Of a DNA stretch of 20,332 bases, positions 1-8,356 are shown piece by piece. The number at the start of each line of letters is the position of its first letter. Positions within the stretch are counted from its first letter, which is position 1. The notes below the pieces were generated by a model that saw nothing but the letters and a program-made list of their open reading frames with translations, ran no database searches and was not told where the DNA came from. The translations under genes and the position numbers were made by a program. The DNA comes from an uncultured Bacteroides sp. (GTDB lineage Bacteria; Bacteroidota; Bacteroidia; Bacteroidales; Bacteroidaceae), in the NCBI GenBank assembly GCA_900556845.1, contig USQO01000033.1, positions 1 to 20,332 on the forward strand, written 5' to 3'.

Positions 1-51
1 ATATACGCTTTTACTTAATTAAGGATTTAAATATTAAAACTTCCATTTTTT

Positions 52-82
52 ATTGTTTAATATAAAATTTAGATTAAATTTG
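52..82 (+). promoter_or_regulatory. Predicted promoter of the susC-like/susD-like operon
   Basis: A perfect Bacteroidetes -7 box, TAAATTTG (TAnnTTTG), lies at 75-82. ATTG at 52-55 matches the -33 TTTG at three of four bases, with the known spacing of 19 nt. Transcription would start near 89, giving a leader of about 30-45 nt. The consensus is established knowledge; its use here is inferred from sequence only. Confidence 0.5.
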
Positions 83-94
83 AGGCCGACTTAA

Positions 95-114
95 ATGATA
101 TACCTTAAATTTTA
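95..114 (+). promoter_or_regulatory. Leader element shared with the regulator gene, copy 1
   Basis: This 20-bp stretch, with core TATACCTTAAAT at 99-110, matches 5034-5053 at 17 of 20 positions. It lies just downstream of the predicted susC promoter, as copy 2 lies downstream of the predicted promoter of the 1047-residue regulator. It may be an operator or a conserved leader element. It also resembles a weak -7 box (TACCTTAA at 101-108, 18 nt after TTTG at 79-82), so a second promoter is an alternative. Confidence 0.35.
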
Positions 115-119
115 ATGCT

Positions 120-3100
120 ATGATTCAAAATGGAATGAAAGGAATTCGTAGTGTTTGTAAAGATACAATGCTAAGAAAAATGTCATTGTGTACTTGTATT
201 ACACTCTTTTCCGGACTGGCACTTCCTATGTCAGTAATGGCTTCTTCATCAGTTGCTGTAGTGCAGCAAAGTCAAAAGAAAATTTCCGGTTTGGTGCTTG
301 ATGCAACAGGAGCTCCTATTATTGGTGCCAATGTTCTCGAAGTAGGAACGACCAATGGTACCATTACAGATGTAGACGGAAAGTTTATACTGAACGTCTC
401 AGTTGGTGCAGAGCTGAAAATTTCCTATATCGGTTATAATGACCAAATAATAAAAGTAGGAACACAGAGTGACTATCGGATTAAGCTGAAAGAAAATTCG
501 GAAGCACTGGATGAAGTTGTGGTTGTGGGTTATGGAACACAGAAAAAAGTAAATCTCACCGGTTCTGTAGCCACTATCAAATCGGATAAGCTGATGAACC
601 GTACTACTTCAAACGTGACCAATATGCTGGCCGGACAAATGCCGGGTGTAACGGTAATTCAGAACACTGGTCAGCCGGGAGCCGATGAAGGTATTTTGCG
701 TGTACGTGGCCTTGGAACCATGGGTAACTCCAGTGCTATGGTTATTATTGATGGTGTAGAGTCTACCATGAGCAGTGTCAACCCCAATGACATTGAAAAT
801 ATTTCTATCCTGAAGGATGCTGCAGCTTCTGCTATCTATGGTGTACGTGCAGCGAATGGTGTTATTTTGATTACTACTAAGAAAGGTCAGAAAGGACGCG
901 CTGTGGTATCGTATGATGGTTATGTAGGTTGGCAGTCAGCAACTCGTATACCTAAGTTTCTGGACTCTTATAATTATGCAGTGCTGATGAATGAAGCTTA
1001 TGAAAATGACGGTTTGAAAGCTCCATATTCCACAGAGGCATTGCAGAAATTCAAAGATGGAAGTGACCCTGACTTCTATCCAAATTCAGACTGGCTGGGA
1101 GCTTTACTGAGCGAAAACGGCTTGTTTCATAATCACTATCTGAGCGTAAAAGGTGGCAACGACAAGGTAAACTATTCGGTTTCATTTGGTTACCATGATA
1201 AAGATGGTTTGATAGCCAATACTGGATATAATAAATTCAGTGTACGTGCTAATATGGAAGCCAAAATAAACAAACGTTTGAAATTCAATACTAACATAGC
1301 TGTTTATCGAAGTAATATGACTGCACCGGCAGCCGGTATTTCTAATTTGATGCACTATGCATTCCGTGAAACTCCTGTTACTCCGATACAACTGACAAAC
1401 GGTAACTATACTTTGTTTAAAAATGAGCATAATTCAGTAGCTTATGCCCGCGAGGGAGGTATCTATAAAGAAATAGGAAGTAACTTCCAGGGAAGCACTG
1501 GTATGGAGCTGGATATTGTGGACGGATTAAAATTGAAAGGTATAGCAGCTACTACTTTTAACCTGACAGATAACCCGACACATGTTAATACGATGAATTT
1601 CTATCAGGCAGGTTCGGATACACCGATAAAAACAACAACAAACTCTGTTACAAATTATGATATAAAGAGTATTGAGCTGAATCTACAAGCTTATCTGGAT
1701 TATGGTAAAACATTTGGCAAGCATACCATTGGTGCAATGTTAGGTTATTCTCAGATTTACAGCCAGTATCGTTATTTGCAAGCATATAGAAAGAATCTAC
1801 CGACATCCAATTCTTTGGACCAGATTAATGCGGGTGAAGTAACCGGACAGACTACTTACGGAACAGAAGTAGAATACGCATTACGTTCCGGATTTGGCCG
1901 TATCAACTATTCGTACGACGACCGTTATTTGTTGGAAGCCAATCTGCGATATGACGGTACATCCCGTTTTCCGAAAAACAGCCGTTTTGGTGCTTTCCCA
2001 TCGTTCTCTTTGGGATGGCGTGTTTCTGAAGAAGATTTCTTTAATGTAAGCTGGGTGGATAATCTGAAACTTCGCGCATCTTGGGGGTTGTTGGGTAATC
2101 AGGAAACTGTGAATAGTGACGGCAGTACCAATAACTATCCTTATCAAAATACGTATGCTTTTGGAAATGACTATAGTTTTGGCAATGTCTTGTCACCGGG
2201 TATCTCAATAACAACTCCTATGGCTAACAACAATATCACTTGGGAAAAGACTGACCAGTGGAATGTGGGTGTTGATGCCGGTTTCTTTGCCAATAAGCTT
2301 ACATTTACGGCCGACTGGTTCTTGAAAGAAACTCGTGATATCCTGTTACAGTTGCCGGTTCCTTATATGTTGGGTGTAAGTGCCCCGATGCAGAATGCTG
2401 GTGTAGTACGGAATACAGGTCTTGAGTTGCAGTTAGGACATAACAATAAGATAGGTGACTTTACTTACAGTATTGGTGCCAACTTCAGTTATGTAACTAC
2501 CGAAATTTTGGATTTGAAAGGTGGTGACGTACCGGGACAATCAGTAGGTGATCCGTTGTGGGCATACTATGGATATGTATGTGAAGGCATTTTCCAGAGC
2601 GAAGAGGAAATAGCCAACCATCCTACCCAAACAATGGGACAACCCGTTCCAGGAGACTTGAAGTACGCAGACCTGAACGGAGATAAGGTAGTCAATAGTC
2701 AGGACCGTCAGGTGTTAGGTTCTTATTTCCCGAAAATCAACTTTGGTTTGAATCTTTCGGCCCAGTATAAAGGTTTCGATATCAGTGCTTTGTTGCAAGG
2801 TGCTGCAGGTGTAAAAGGCATGGCTAATCCGGAAATAACATATGCATTCTATAATGGAGGTAAGGTAACCGAGAAACACCTGGACAGATGGACCCCTGAA
2901 AATACAGATGCCACTTATCCACGCCTGTCGATGAGCGATTCCAGAAATCGTCTGACTTCCAGTTTTTGGGTACAGGATGCATCGTACGTGAAGATGCGTA
3001 ATCTGCAGGTAGGTTATACACTTCCTGTCAGCCTTACAAATAAATACGGAATCAGTCGTATGCGTTTCTACTGCAGTATCGACAACCTCTTTATGATTAC

Positions 3101-3191
3101 TGGTTTCGAAGGAGTAGACCCTGAATCAACAAGCGGTAACTACTATCCGTTGACCAGAAACTATTCTTTTGGCTTGAACCTAACCTTCTAA
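120..3191 (+). CDS. SusC/RagA-family TonB-dependent outer-membrane transporter
   Basis: This is a TonB-dependent outer-membrane channel that imports a ligand captured with its SusD partner. The 1023 residues comprise a basic signal region with a hydrophobic core and cleavage near residue 41, a carboxypeptidase-regulatory-like domain at about 53-130 (ISGLVLDATGAPIIGANV), a TonB-box/plug junction at about 130 (LDEVVVVGYGTQKK), a plug with the family signature VRGLGT...IIDGVE...ILKDAAASAIYG to about 255, and a barrel ending in the aromatic outer-membrane signal NLTF. There is no STN domain, so it is not of the sigma/anti-sigma signalling type. The start is uncertain: ATG at 120 is listed, but ATG at 135 (MKGIRSV) is equally plausible. 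The susD-like gene follows after 12 nt. The substrate cannot be read from the sequence. Confidence 0.93.
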   Translation: MIQNGMKGIRSVCKDTMLRKMSLCTCITLFSGLALPMSVMASSSVAVVQQSQKKISGLVLDATGAPIIGANVLEVGTTNGTITDVDGKFILNVSVGAELKISYIGYNDQIIKVGTQSDYRIKLKENSEALDEVVVVGYGTQKKVNLTGSVATIKSDKLMNRTTSNVTNMLAGQMPGVTVIQNTGQPGADEGILRVRGLGTMGNSSAMVIIDGVESTMSSVNPNDIENISILKDAAASAIYGVRAANGVILITTKKGQKGRAVVSYDGYVGWQSATRIPKFLDSYNYAVLMNEAYENDGLKAPYSTEALQKFKDGSDPDFYPNSDWLGALLSENGLFHNHYLSVKGGNDKVNYSVSFGYHDKDGLIANTGYNKFSVRANMEAKINKRLKFNTNIAVYRSNMTAPAAGISNLMHYAFRETPVTPIQLTNGNYTLFKNEHNSVAYAREGGIYKEIGSNFQGSTGMELDIVDGLKLKGIAATTFNLTDNPTHVNTMNFYQAGSDTPIKTTTNSVTNYDIKSIELNLQAYLDYGKTFGKHTIGAMLGYSQIYSQYRYLQAYRKNLPTSNSLDQINAGEVTGQTTYGTEVEYALRSGFGRINYSYDDRYLLEANLRYDGTSRFPKNSRFGAFPSFSLGWRVSEEDFFNVSWVDNLKLRASWGLLGNQETVNSDGSTNNYPYQNTYAFGNDYSFGNVLSPGISITTPMANNNITWEKTDQWNVGVDAGFFANKLTFTADWFLKETRDILLQLPVPYMLGVSAPMQNAGVVRNTGLELQLGHNNKIGDFTYSIGANFSYVTTEILDLKGGDVPGQSVGDPLWAYYGYVCEGIFQSEEEIANHPTQTMGQPVPGDLKYADLNGDKVVNSQDRQVLGSYFPKINFGLNLSAQYKGFDISALLQGAAGVKGMANPEITYAFYNGGKVTEKHLDRWTPENTDATYPRLSMSDSRNRLTSSFWVQDASYVKMRNLQVGYTLPVSLTNKYGISRMRFYCSIDNLFMITGFEGVDPESTSGNYYPLTRNYSFGLNLTF

Positions 3192-3203
3192 ATTGTGGAT
3201 ATT

Positions 3204-4757
3204 ATGAAACTTAAATATTATTTTATAGGATTGACTTTTTGCTGTGGACTCGGACTGAGTTCATGTAACGATAGTTTTCTTGATAGAATTCCAAAAGACC
3301 AGTTGTCGGACGAATCTTTCTGGAAAAACAGCGAGGATGCCACCAAGTTTGTAACCGGTATCTATCTGTGGTTGCCCGAACCGGAAAACCATACCATCAT
3401 GACCGACTGCTATACAGACAATGCCATTCCGGTGCATGTAGGTGCCGAACAGGGTCAGTTGTCTGCAGGTACGGCTACGTCCGACAATCCTCACTTCTTG
3501 CAACTTTGGCAACAGGCTTATTCAGGCATACGTCGTTGTTTGGTATATTATCAGCATATTGGTGAAGTAGAGATGGATGCAACAGAAAAAGAGCGTCTGA
3601 CGGCAGAAGTGCAGTTTCTCGAAGCATTCTTCTATTCTACCTTGTTGAAGTATATGGGTGGAGTTCCTATTTTGGACCATCCGCTGGAGCTGAATGAAAA
3701 AGTGCCTGCAAGAAAGACAGATGAAGAAACCTATAACTACATTGTCAGCCTGCTGGACAAGGCTGCTCCGCTGTTGCCTAATATCCGTACTTCGGCAGAA
3801 CACGGTAAACCCAGTGCTGGTGCATGTTATGCATTGAAAGCCAGAATGGCATTCTATATGCATAAATACGATGTAGCCGAAGCTGCCGCTAAACTGGTGA
3901 TGGATATGGGTGACTACGGACTGTATAATCACTATGGTGATTTGTTCCAGCCGGTAGCCGAACATTGCAATGAAATTATTTTCGACCGTGAGTATCTGGA
4001 AAATCCGAAAAACTCCAGCGAAGGAAGCGTTATCGGCCTTTTCTTTGCTCCTGTCATGATGGGTGGCTGGGAAGCACTTTCGCCCACACAGGATATGGTA
4101 GATGCCTATCCGTGTACGGATGGAAAAACAATTGCCGAATCGCCTCTTTACGATCCTGCCAATCCGTTTGAGAATCGTGACCCTCGCTTGAAATTCTCTA
4201 TTTTATACAACGGAGCAGAAATTGCCGGTAAAGTGTTTGATATCAACAATATGGGTGACGGAAGCCATACACGTACCGGATACTCTATGCGGAAATATAT
4301 TAATCCGGATAATGATGGTATAAACAACTACGACTGGACTAACTTTATTTATATTCGTTATGCAGAAGTATTGTTGACTTATGCCGAAGCCAGAAACGAA
4401 AATCTTTCTGCACCGGACAAGGCTGTATACGATGCTGTAAATGCTGTTCGCCAGCGTGAGAGTGTCAATCTTCCGGCGCTCCCTAGTGGCTTGTCTAAAG
4501 ACCAGATGCGTGATGCTATCCGCCTGGAAAGACGACTGGAATTTGCGTTTGAAGGGATTCATTTGTTTGATACCCGCAGCTACCGGACAACAGAAAAAGA
4601 TGTTACCAAACCAGTATATGGTGTAAACAAGGCTGGCGAGCAGATTTATATCGAAACCCGTAAGTTTAATCCACAGCGTGATTACCTGTGGGCTATTCCG
4701 CAAGCAGAAATAGATCTTACACAGAACGTGCTGGTACAGAATCCGGGTTGGGATTGA
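3204..4757 (+). CDS. SusD/RagB-family surface nutrient-binding lipoprotein
   Basis: This is the surface lipoprotein that caps the SusC-like channel and binds its ligand. From ATG at 3204 it has 517 residues with a clear lipoprotein signal, GLSSC, at Cys21, followed by the usual family opening CNDSFLDRIPKDQLSDESFW. Other family features are an early helical region, AEVQFLEAFFYSTLLKYMGG with VPI following, a mid-protein TPR-like section, and a C-terminal half with YIRYAEVLLTYAEARNE, RLERRLEFAFEGIHLFD and LWAIPQAEID. The in-frame GTG at 3195 was rejected because ATG at 3204 gives a better-formed signal peptide. It is co-transcribed with the gene before it and ends at the palindromic terminator downstream. 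Ligand unknown. Confidence 0.93.
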   Translation: MKLKYYFIGLTFCCGLGLSSCNDSFLDRIPKDQLSDESFWKNSEDATKFVTGIYLWLPEPENHTIMTDCYTDNAIPVHVGAEQGQLSAGTATSDNPHFLQLWQQAYSGIRRCLVYYQHIGEVEMDATEKERLTAEVQFLEAFFYSTLLKYMGGVPILDHPLELNEKVPARKTDEETYNYIVSLLDKAAPLLPNIRTSAEHGKPSAGACYALKARMAFYMHKYDVAEAAAKLVMDMGDYGLYNHYGDLFQPVAEHCNEIIFDREYLENPKNSSEGSVIGLFFAPVMMGGWEALSPTQDMVDAYPCTDGKTIAESPLYDPANPFENRDPRLKFSILYNGAEIAGKVFDINNMGDGSHTRTGYSMRKYINPDNDGINNYDWTNFIYIRYAEVLLTYAEARNENLSAPDKAVYDAVNAVRQRESVNLPALPSGLSKDQMRDAIRLERRLEFAFEGIHLFDTRSYRTTEKDVTKPVYGVNKAGEQIYIETRKFNPQRDYLWAIPQAEIDLTQNVLVQNPGWD

Positions 4758-4778
4758 TAGTATTAGGAATGTAAAAGT

Positions 4779-4816
4779 AGAGGGAACAGAATATTCTGTT
4801 CCCTCTCTTGTTTTTT
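4779..4816 (+). terminator. Rho-independent terminator after susD-like gene
   Basis: AGAGGGAACAGAAT (4779-4792) and ATTCTGTTCCCTCT (4793-4806) form a perfect 28-nt palindrome, followed by CTTGTTTTTT. The hairpin starts 21 nt after the susD-like stop codon and separates that operon from the regulator gene. Confidence 0.88.
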
Positions 4817-4844
4817 AAGAGCCAGAAAAATGGTGTTGTTTTAT

Positions 4845-4930
4845 TACTTCATTTCAAAGATGTACTTACGTTATTGAAATGATGTAGCTTTATTACAAGT
4901 GTAATTAAACTTTCTCACACAAGAGAGAAG
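4845..4930. repeat. Cluster of three short dyads between terminator and regulator promoter
   Basis: The 335-nt gap 4758-5092 holds a terminator, a promoter and this cluster, and no coding sequence that I can support. Dyad 1 is TCATTTCAA at 4849-4857 with TTGAAATGA at 4874-4882, extending to 13-nt arms (4845-4857, 4874-4886) with one mismatch. Dyad 2 is ATTACA-AG-TGTAAT at 4892-4905. Dyad 3 is TTCTC at 4912-4916 with GAGAA at 4925-4929. They may be regulator binding sites or weak hairpins, and dyads this short also occur by chance in AT-rich DNA. Confidence 0.35.
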
Positions 4931-4980
4931 GTTACCATGTACGGTTATACATAAAAACAGTAAAAATATAAAAGAATCAG

Positions 4981-5011
4981 TTTGTAGGATATATTGAAAT
5001 ACGTATCTTTA
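4981..5011 (+). promoter_or_regulatory. Predicted promoter of the propeller regulator gene
   Basis: TTTG at 4981-4984 and TATCTTTA at 5004-5011 are 19 nt apart. The second box matches TAnnTTTG at five of six fixed positions. Transcription would begin near 5018, giving a leader of about 75 nt that contains the element shared with susC. Confidence 0.5.
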
Positions 5012-5033
5012 GGCCAAATGTTATTAACTCTAT

Positions 5034-5053
5034 ATGTTATACCTTAAATACTA
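5034..5053 (+). promoter_or_regulatory. Leader element shared with susC-like gene, copy 2
   Basis: Core TATACCTTAAAT lies at 5038-5049; 17 of 20 positions match 95-114. It sits 22 nt past the predicted -7 box, against 12 nt for copy 1, so the offset differs by about one helical turn. It could be a common operator for autoregulation and susC control. Confidence 0.35.
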
Positions 5054-5092
5054 GAGAGGGTTTTCAGGTAAAAATCCTTGTATTGAAGTTAT

Positions 5093-8000
5093 ATGAAAAG
5101 TATATTTCTACATGTTGCTTTTATTTTATTTTTTATTGTTCTTCTAGTTGCTTGCGATGAAGAAAAAAAGATAAGAAACCTTGGAGAGGCGGAATTGTAT
5201 TTTGACGAACGTTTGTCTTCCATATCTTTGGATGGAGATTCTGCATTTTGGTTAGGCAGTGAAGCTGGAGATATCTGGTATATGCAGCAACGGCATTTGC
5301 AGTCATACAATATTGGCACTGACCGAATTTACAAGGTGTTGACAGATTCTGTTTTGTCTGATGGTAAAATCTGTTGGATAGGTATTCGTAATTCTGGTCT
5401 GCAAAAATGGAAGCTTGCAACAGATAATTCTTGCCTGGTGGAGAAATATTCCATTCCGAATAAAGGTTATAATTATTCTGTATACGATATTCTTTCCCTA
5501 AAGGATAAAATATATGTTGCAACCAGCCAGGGATTGTATGTAAAATCGTGTCAAGGAGCTGGGGAATTAAAGTTGCTTTATCCCTCGGACTCCAGTGAAA
5601 CGGCTTGTTCCGGCAAGCCGTATATTGTTAATAATATCCGTTTATATGGAAAAAGTCATTTATTATGTGCCACTCAAGAAGGGTTAGTCTCTATAGATTT
5701 ACAGCATGATAAAGTACAGGTATTTCATGCCGATGAACCCATTTATAATGTATCTGTGTATGATAATAAAGTTTATCTACTTACCCGTGGTAAATTGTAT
5801 ATAGAGGATATAACCGGAGTTGTGCAAAATGAGGTGGCATTGAAATTCTCTCCACGTATTTATTATAAATTGGGTGCTATTCATTATTTTTTGAATGAAA
5901 CACATTTATTCCTTAGTGATGATTTGCAGTCATTTCTACAAATTCCTCTGCGAAGAAAGATTCCGCAATTTTGTAATAATGTATTGGCAACAGACCGGCT
6001 AAACGGTTTTACCCTTCTGTTAACAGAAAATGCATTGTGGAATATACCTCTTCATTTGGGTATTTTCAATGCCAATGGTGAGATTGTGGCATCATGTGTC
6101 AATGAGAATACGGTTTACTATGTTAATTCCAATAATGAGCTTTACAAACAAAATATAGGTGAAACAGTTGCCTCTAAAATTTTGGAAATACCTGATAACG
6201 AAGCTGTTTCTGGTTTAATGGCAGATGATCGTTATGTTTATTATATAAATAATAAACAGGTGTTGAAAAGAATAAAAGTAAATAGAAAGTATCTTGGCAA
6301 TATGCTATTTTCTTCTGTACAGGTACTTTATCAGTCACCAACAAAGATAACTGCCTATTGTTTGAAGAAGGAGCATCAGAAAAGTCGGGTATATTTAGGG
6401 ATTCAAGACGATTTGGTGTGCATTGACGGAAATGGGAATTCATTTTTAGTTGATGCATTACACAATAAATATATCACTTCGTTTTATTTATCGTCTCATA
6501 CAGATAAGTTGTATATATCTACATTGAACGATGGTGTTTTTTATGGAGCCGGAGATAAGTTTCAGGTTATTAAGGGGACTGAGGATAAAACCTTTATACG
6601 TGATATCTCGGTCACAGAGGGACATAATGCTTTGCTGATGGTTTTGACAAATCATTATCTGTTCTGTCAGGAGAAAAAAGATTCCATTCCTTTGAAAAGT
6701 TTTAATAAGTTGCTGAAGGTTAATGACACTTTGTTCTATGCTTTACCAGAATATGGTTTGATGAAGTTTCTTATTGGCAAAGAAGGGATAAAAGAGTGTG
6801 GCAGCTATTTCAAAGATATCCGCTTTAATCCTAAAGCTGCTTTTGCCTTGAATGATACACTTTATTTGGGGTCGAATATAGGTGTACTGAAGCAAAGTGC
6901 TTTTACAGATAATGCTTCTCAATGGATAGATATGGAAACTTCGGTACCCAGTATCAAATATTTATTAGTTATTATCGTCTTTACTGTTGTTGTATTACTC
7001 ATTTTCGTTCTGGAATATTTCAGAAGAAAACATAGCAAAAGAAAGGTAATCAAAACGCATTTGGACGATATTGCTGGTAGATTGGATAGTTTATCTTTAA
7101 TGGTTCGCTATAGTGGCAATGATGTTCAGGAAGTAGAAAAATTGAAATCTATGTTCATTGCGATAGATATTAATGCTCCCGATGTGTCAGAGCAAATTAA
7201 ACACCTGTCTGAACTAATAATGAAAAAGAACAGAGATATGGCTTTGGTATTGTCCAAGTATCTCGAAAAACAAATTATGCTGATAAGCGGATATAAAGTT
7301 TTTGAGAAAAACTTTTTGATTGAGACATCTCGAAAATCACTTGCCTCGGATAATCTGGAACTGATTTTTTCTCAGATAGAAATAAACGAGAAGTGGCTTA
7401 ATGAAATTTCCTGTTTGAAAGAAAAAATGGGAGAATATAAGCGAAAACTGGAAGGAACAGTTAGCATAGAAGGTGTAAATGCAAATCTTTTTCGGGATAT
7501 GGATATCCTTGCCGAGGCTTTGAAACGAAAAAAACTGTCTGAACTTTCCGGAGAAGCTCAAAATATTGAGGCTGAGTTTAACCATATCTTTACAGAAACA
7601 GCATTGTGTGCTGTGGCATATTATATTTCGAAAAATCTGGATAAGCTTCGTTGTCTGGAACCAGACAATGTTACTCAAGCCTTGATAGCAGAATTGGAGC
7701 AAATCCATATGGAGATGAAGGGAATGGACCGGATAGATCTTTTAAAAACTTTATATCCTATCAACAGTTATCTGGAGCAGATTTTTCTAAAAGATAAAAT
7801 ATGCAGACTAATGTGTGCTTATGTTTCTGTCAGAAGTAAGGTAGAGCGGGATAATGAAGAACGTATTATCAAAAAATTTGATACCAGATTAAATGAAGAG
7901 ATTACAGAGAAAACTCAAGAAATAACGGATACAATGGAAAAATCTATAGCATTGTTTTATGAGCAGATGCTTAAGACAGACAAACATATTCTGACCGAGG

Positions 8001-8236
8001 TTCTTGAAATTACAAACTTTGGTAACCAGCCAGCCAGAGTCTTGGCTTTGCTAATGGGAAATCCTAAAGTGAAGCGCTTGTATATTCCCGGAATGTTAAA
8101 TGTTTATGGAAATCTGAATCCTGTTATAAGCCGTCTGGTAAATAATAAATTGAAGGCAAATGATTCCTTGCTGAAGGAATATGTACAAAATAATCCGAAA
8201 AGTATGGTTTATTATTTTTTGCGGCTGATAGCTTGA
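5093..8236 (+). CDS. Membrane-spanning propeller sensor with helical cytoplasmic output, putative susCD regulator
   Basis: I do not recognise a named family. The 1047 residues begin with a lipoprotein-type signal (FIVLLVAC, Cys21, then DEEKK). Residues about 35-615 are beta-rich with spaced blade-like units such as CWIGIRNSGLQKW, IYVATSQGLYVKS, LLCATQEGLVSID, LYISTLNDGVFYG and LYLGSNIGVLKQS, as in Reg_prop sensors of hybrid two-component systems. A helix at about 622-640 (YLLVIIVFTVVVLLIFVL) is followed by RRKHSKRK, placing the remaining 400 or so residues in the cytoplasm. That part is helical and coiled-coil-like. I see no Y_Y_Y domain, H-box, ATP-binding N-box, receiver or AraC helix-turn-helix. 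The last 80 residues (VKRLYIPGMLNVYGNLNPVI, then SRLVNNKLK) could hide a divergent DNA-binding helix pair. Its position next to susCD suggests a single-chain regulator, with SusR as a conceptual precedent. It has its own promoter and terminator and looks more AT-rich than its neighbours. Confidence 0.7.
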   Translation: MKSIFLHVAFILFFIVLLVACDEEKKIRNLGEAELYFDERLSSISLDGDSAFWLGSEAGDIWYMQQRHLQSYNIGTDRIYKVLTDSVLSDGKICWIGIRNSGLQKWKLATDNSCLVEKYSIPNKGYNYSVYDILSLKDKIYVATSQGLYVKSCQGAGELKLLYPSDSSETACSGKPYIVNNIRLYGKSHLLCATQEGLVSIDLQHDKVQVFHADEPIYNVSVYDNKVYLLTRGKLYIEDITGVVQNEVALKFSPRIYYKLGAIHYFLNETHLFLSDDLQSFLQIPLRRKIPQFCNNVLATDRLNGFTLLLTENALWNIPLHLGIFNANGEIVASCVNENTVYYVNSNNELYKQNIGETVASKILEIPDNEAVSGLMADDRYVYYINNKQVLKRIKVNRKYLGNMLFSSVQVLYQSPTKITAYCLKKEHQKSRVYLGIQDDLVCIDGNGNSFLVDALHNKYITSFYLSSHTDKLYISTLNDGVFYGAGDKFQVIKGTEDKTFIRDISVTEGHNALLMVLTNHYLFCQEKKDSIPLKSFNKLLKVNDTLFYALPEYGLMKFLIGKEGIKECGSYFKDIRFNPKAAFALNDTLYLGSNIGVLKQSAFTDNASQWIDMETSVPSIKYLLVIIVFTVVVLLIFVLEYFRRKHSKRKVIKTHLDDIAGRLDSLSLMVRYSGNDVQEVEKLKSMFIAIDINAPDVSEQIKHLSELIMKKNRDMALVLSKYLEKQIMLISGYKVFEKNFLIETSRKSLASDNLELIFSQIEINEKWLNEISCLKEKMGEYKRKLEGTVSIEGVNANLFRDMDILAEALKRKKLSELSGEAQNIEAEFNHIFTETALCAVAYYISKNLDKLRCLEPDNVTQALIAELEQIHMEMKGMDRIDLLKTLYPINSYLEQIFLKDKICRLMCAYVSVRSKVERDNEERIIKKFDTRLNEEITEKTQEITDTMEKSIALFYEQMLKTDKHILTEVLEITNFGNQPARVLALLMGNPKVKRLYIPGMLNVYGNLNPVISRLVNNKLKANDSLLKEYVQNNPKSMVYYFLRLIA

Positions 8237-8268
8237 ACCAGCAGCTTGAAGTTTTAGCAGCAAATTAA

Positions 8269-8306
8269 AGTATGAATTCTGAAACCAAAGAATTCATACT
8301 TTTTTT
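8269..8306 (+). terminator. Rho-independent terminator after propeller regulator
   Basis: AGTATGAATTCT (8269-8280), an 8-nt loop and AGAATTCATACT (8289-8300) form a perfect 12-bp stem, followed by six T residues. Confidence 0.88.
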
Positions 8307-8356
8307 GTGTTGGCTTAAATTTGATACTTTGCTGATTATCAGTGTTTTGAAAAAAG

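Noticed and set aside
3195..3203. GTG start for the SusD-like protein
   Set aside because: ATG at 3204 gives the canonical lipoprotein signal MKLKYYF...SSC.
4203..4703. 166-residue minus-strand reading frame inside the SusD-like gene
   Set aside because: It is a shadow of the strongly supported plus-strand gene; no signal or domain is visible.
4779..4806. 28-bp perfect palindrome as a protein operator
   Set aside because: Its position 21 nt after a stop codon and the following T-rich run fit a terminator better.
5093..8236. Classic hybrid two-component system
   Set aside because: The propeller part fits, but no kinase, receiver or AraC domain is visible, and the protein is shorter than such hybrids usually are.
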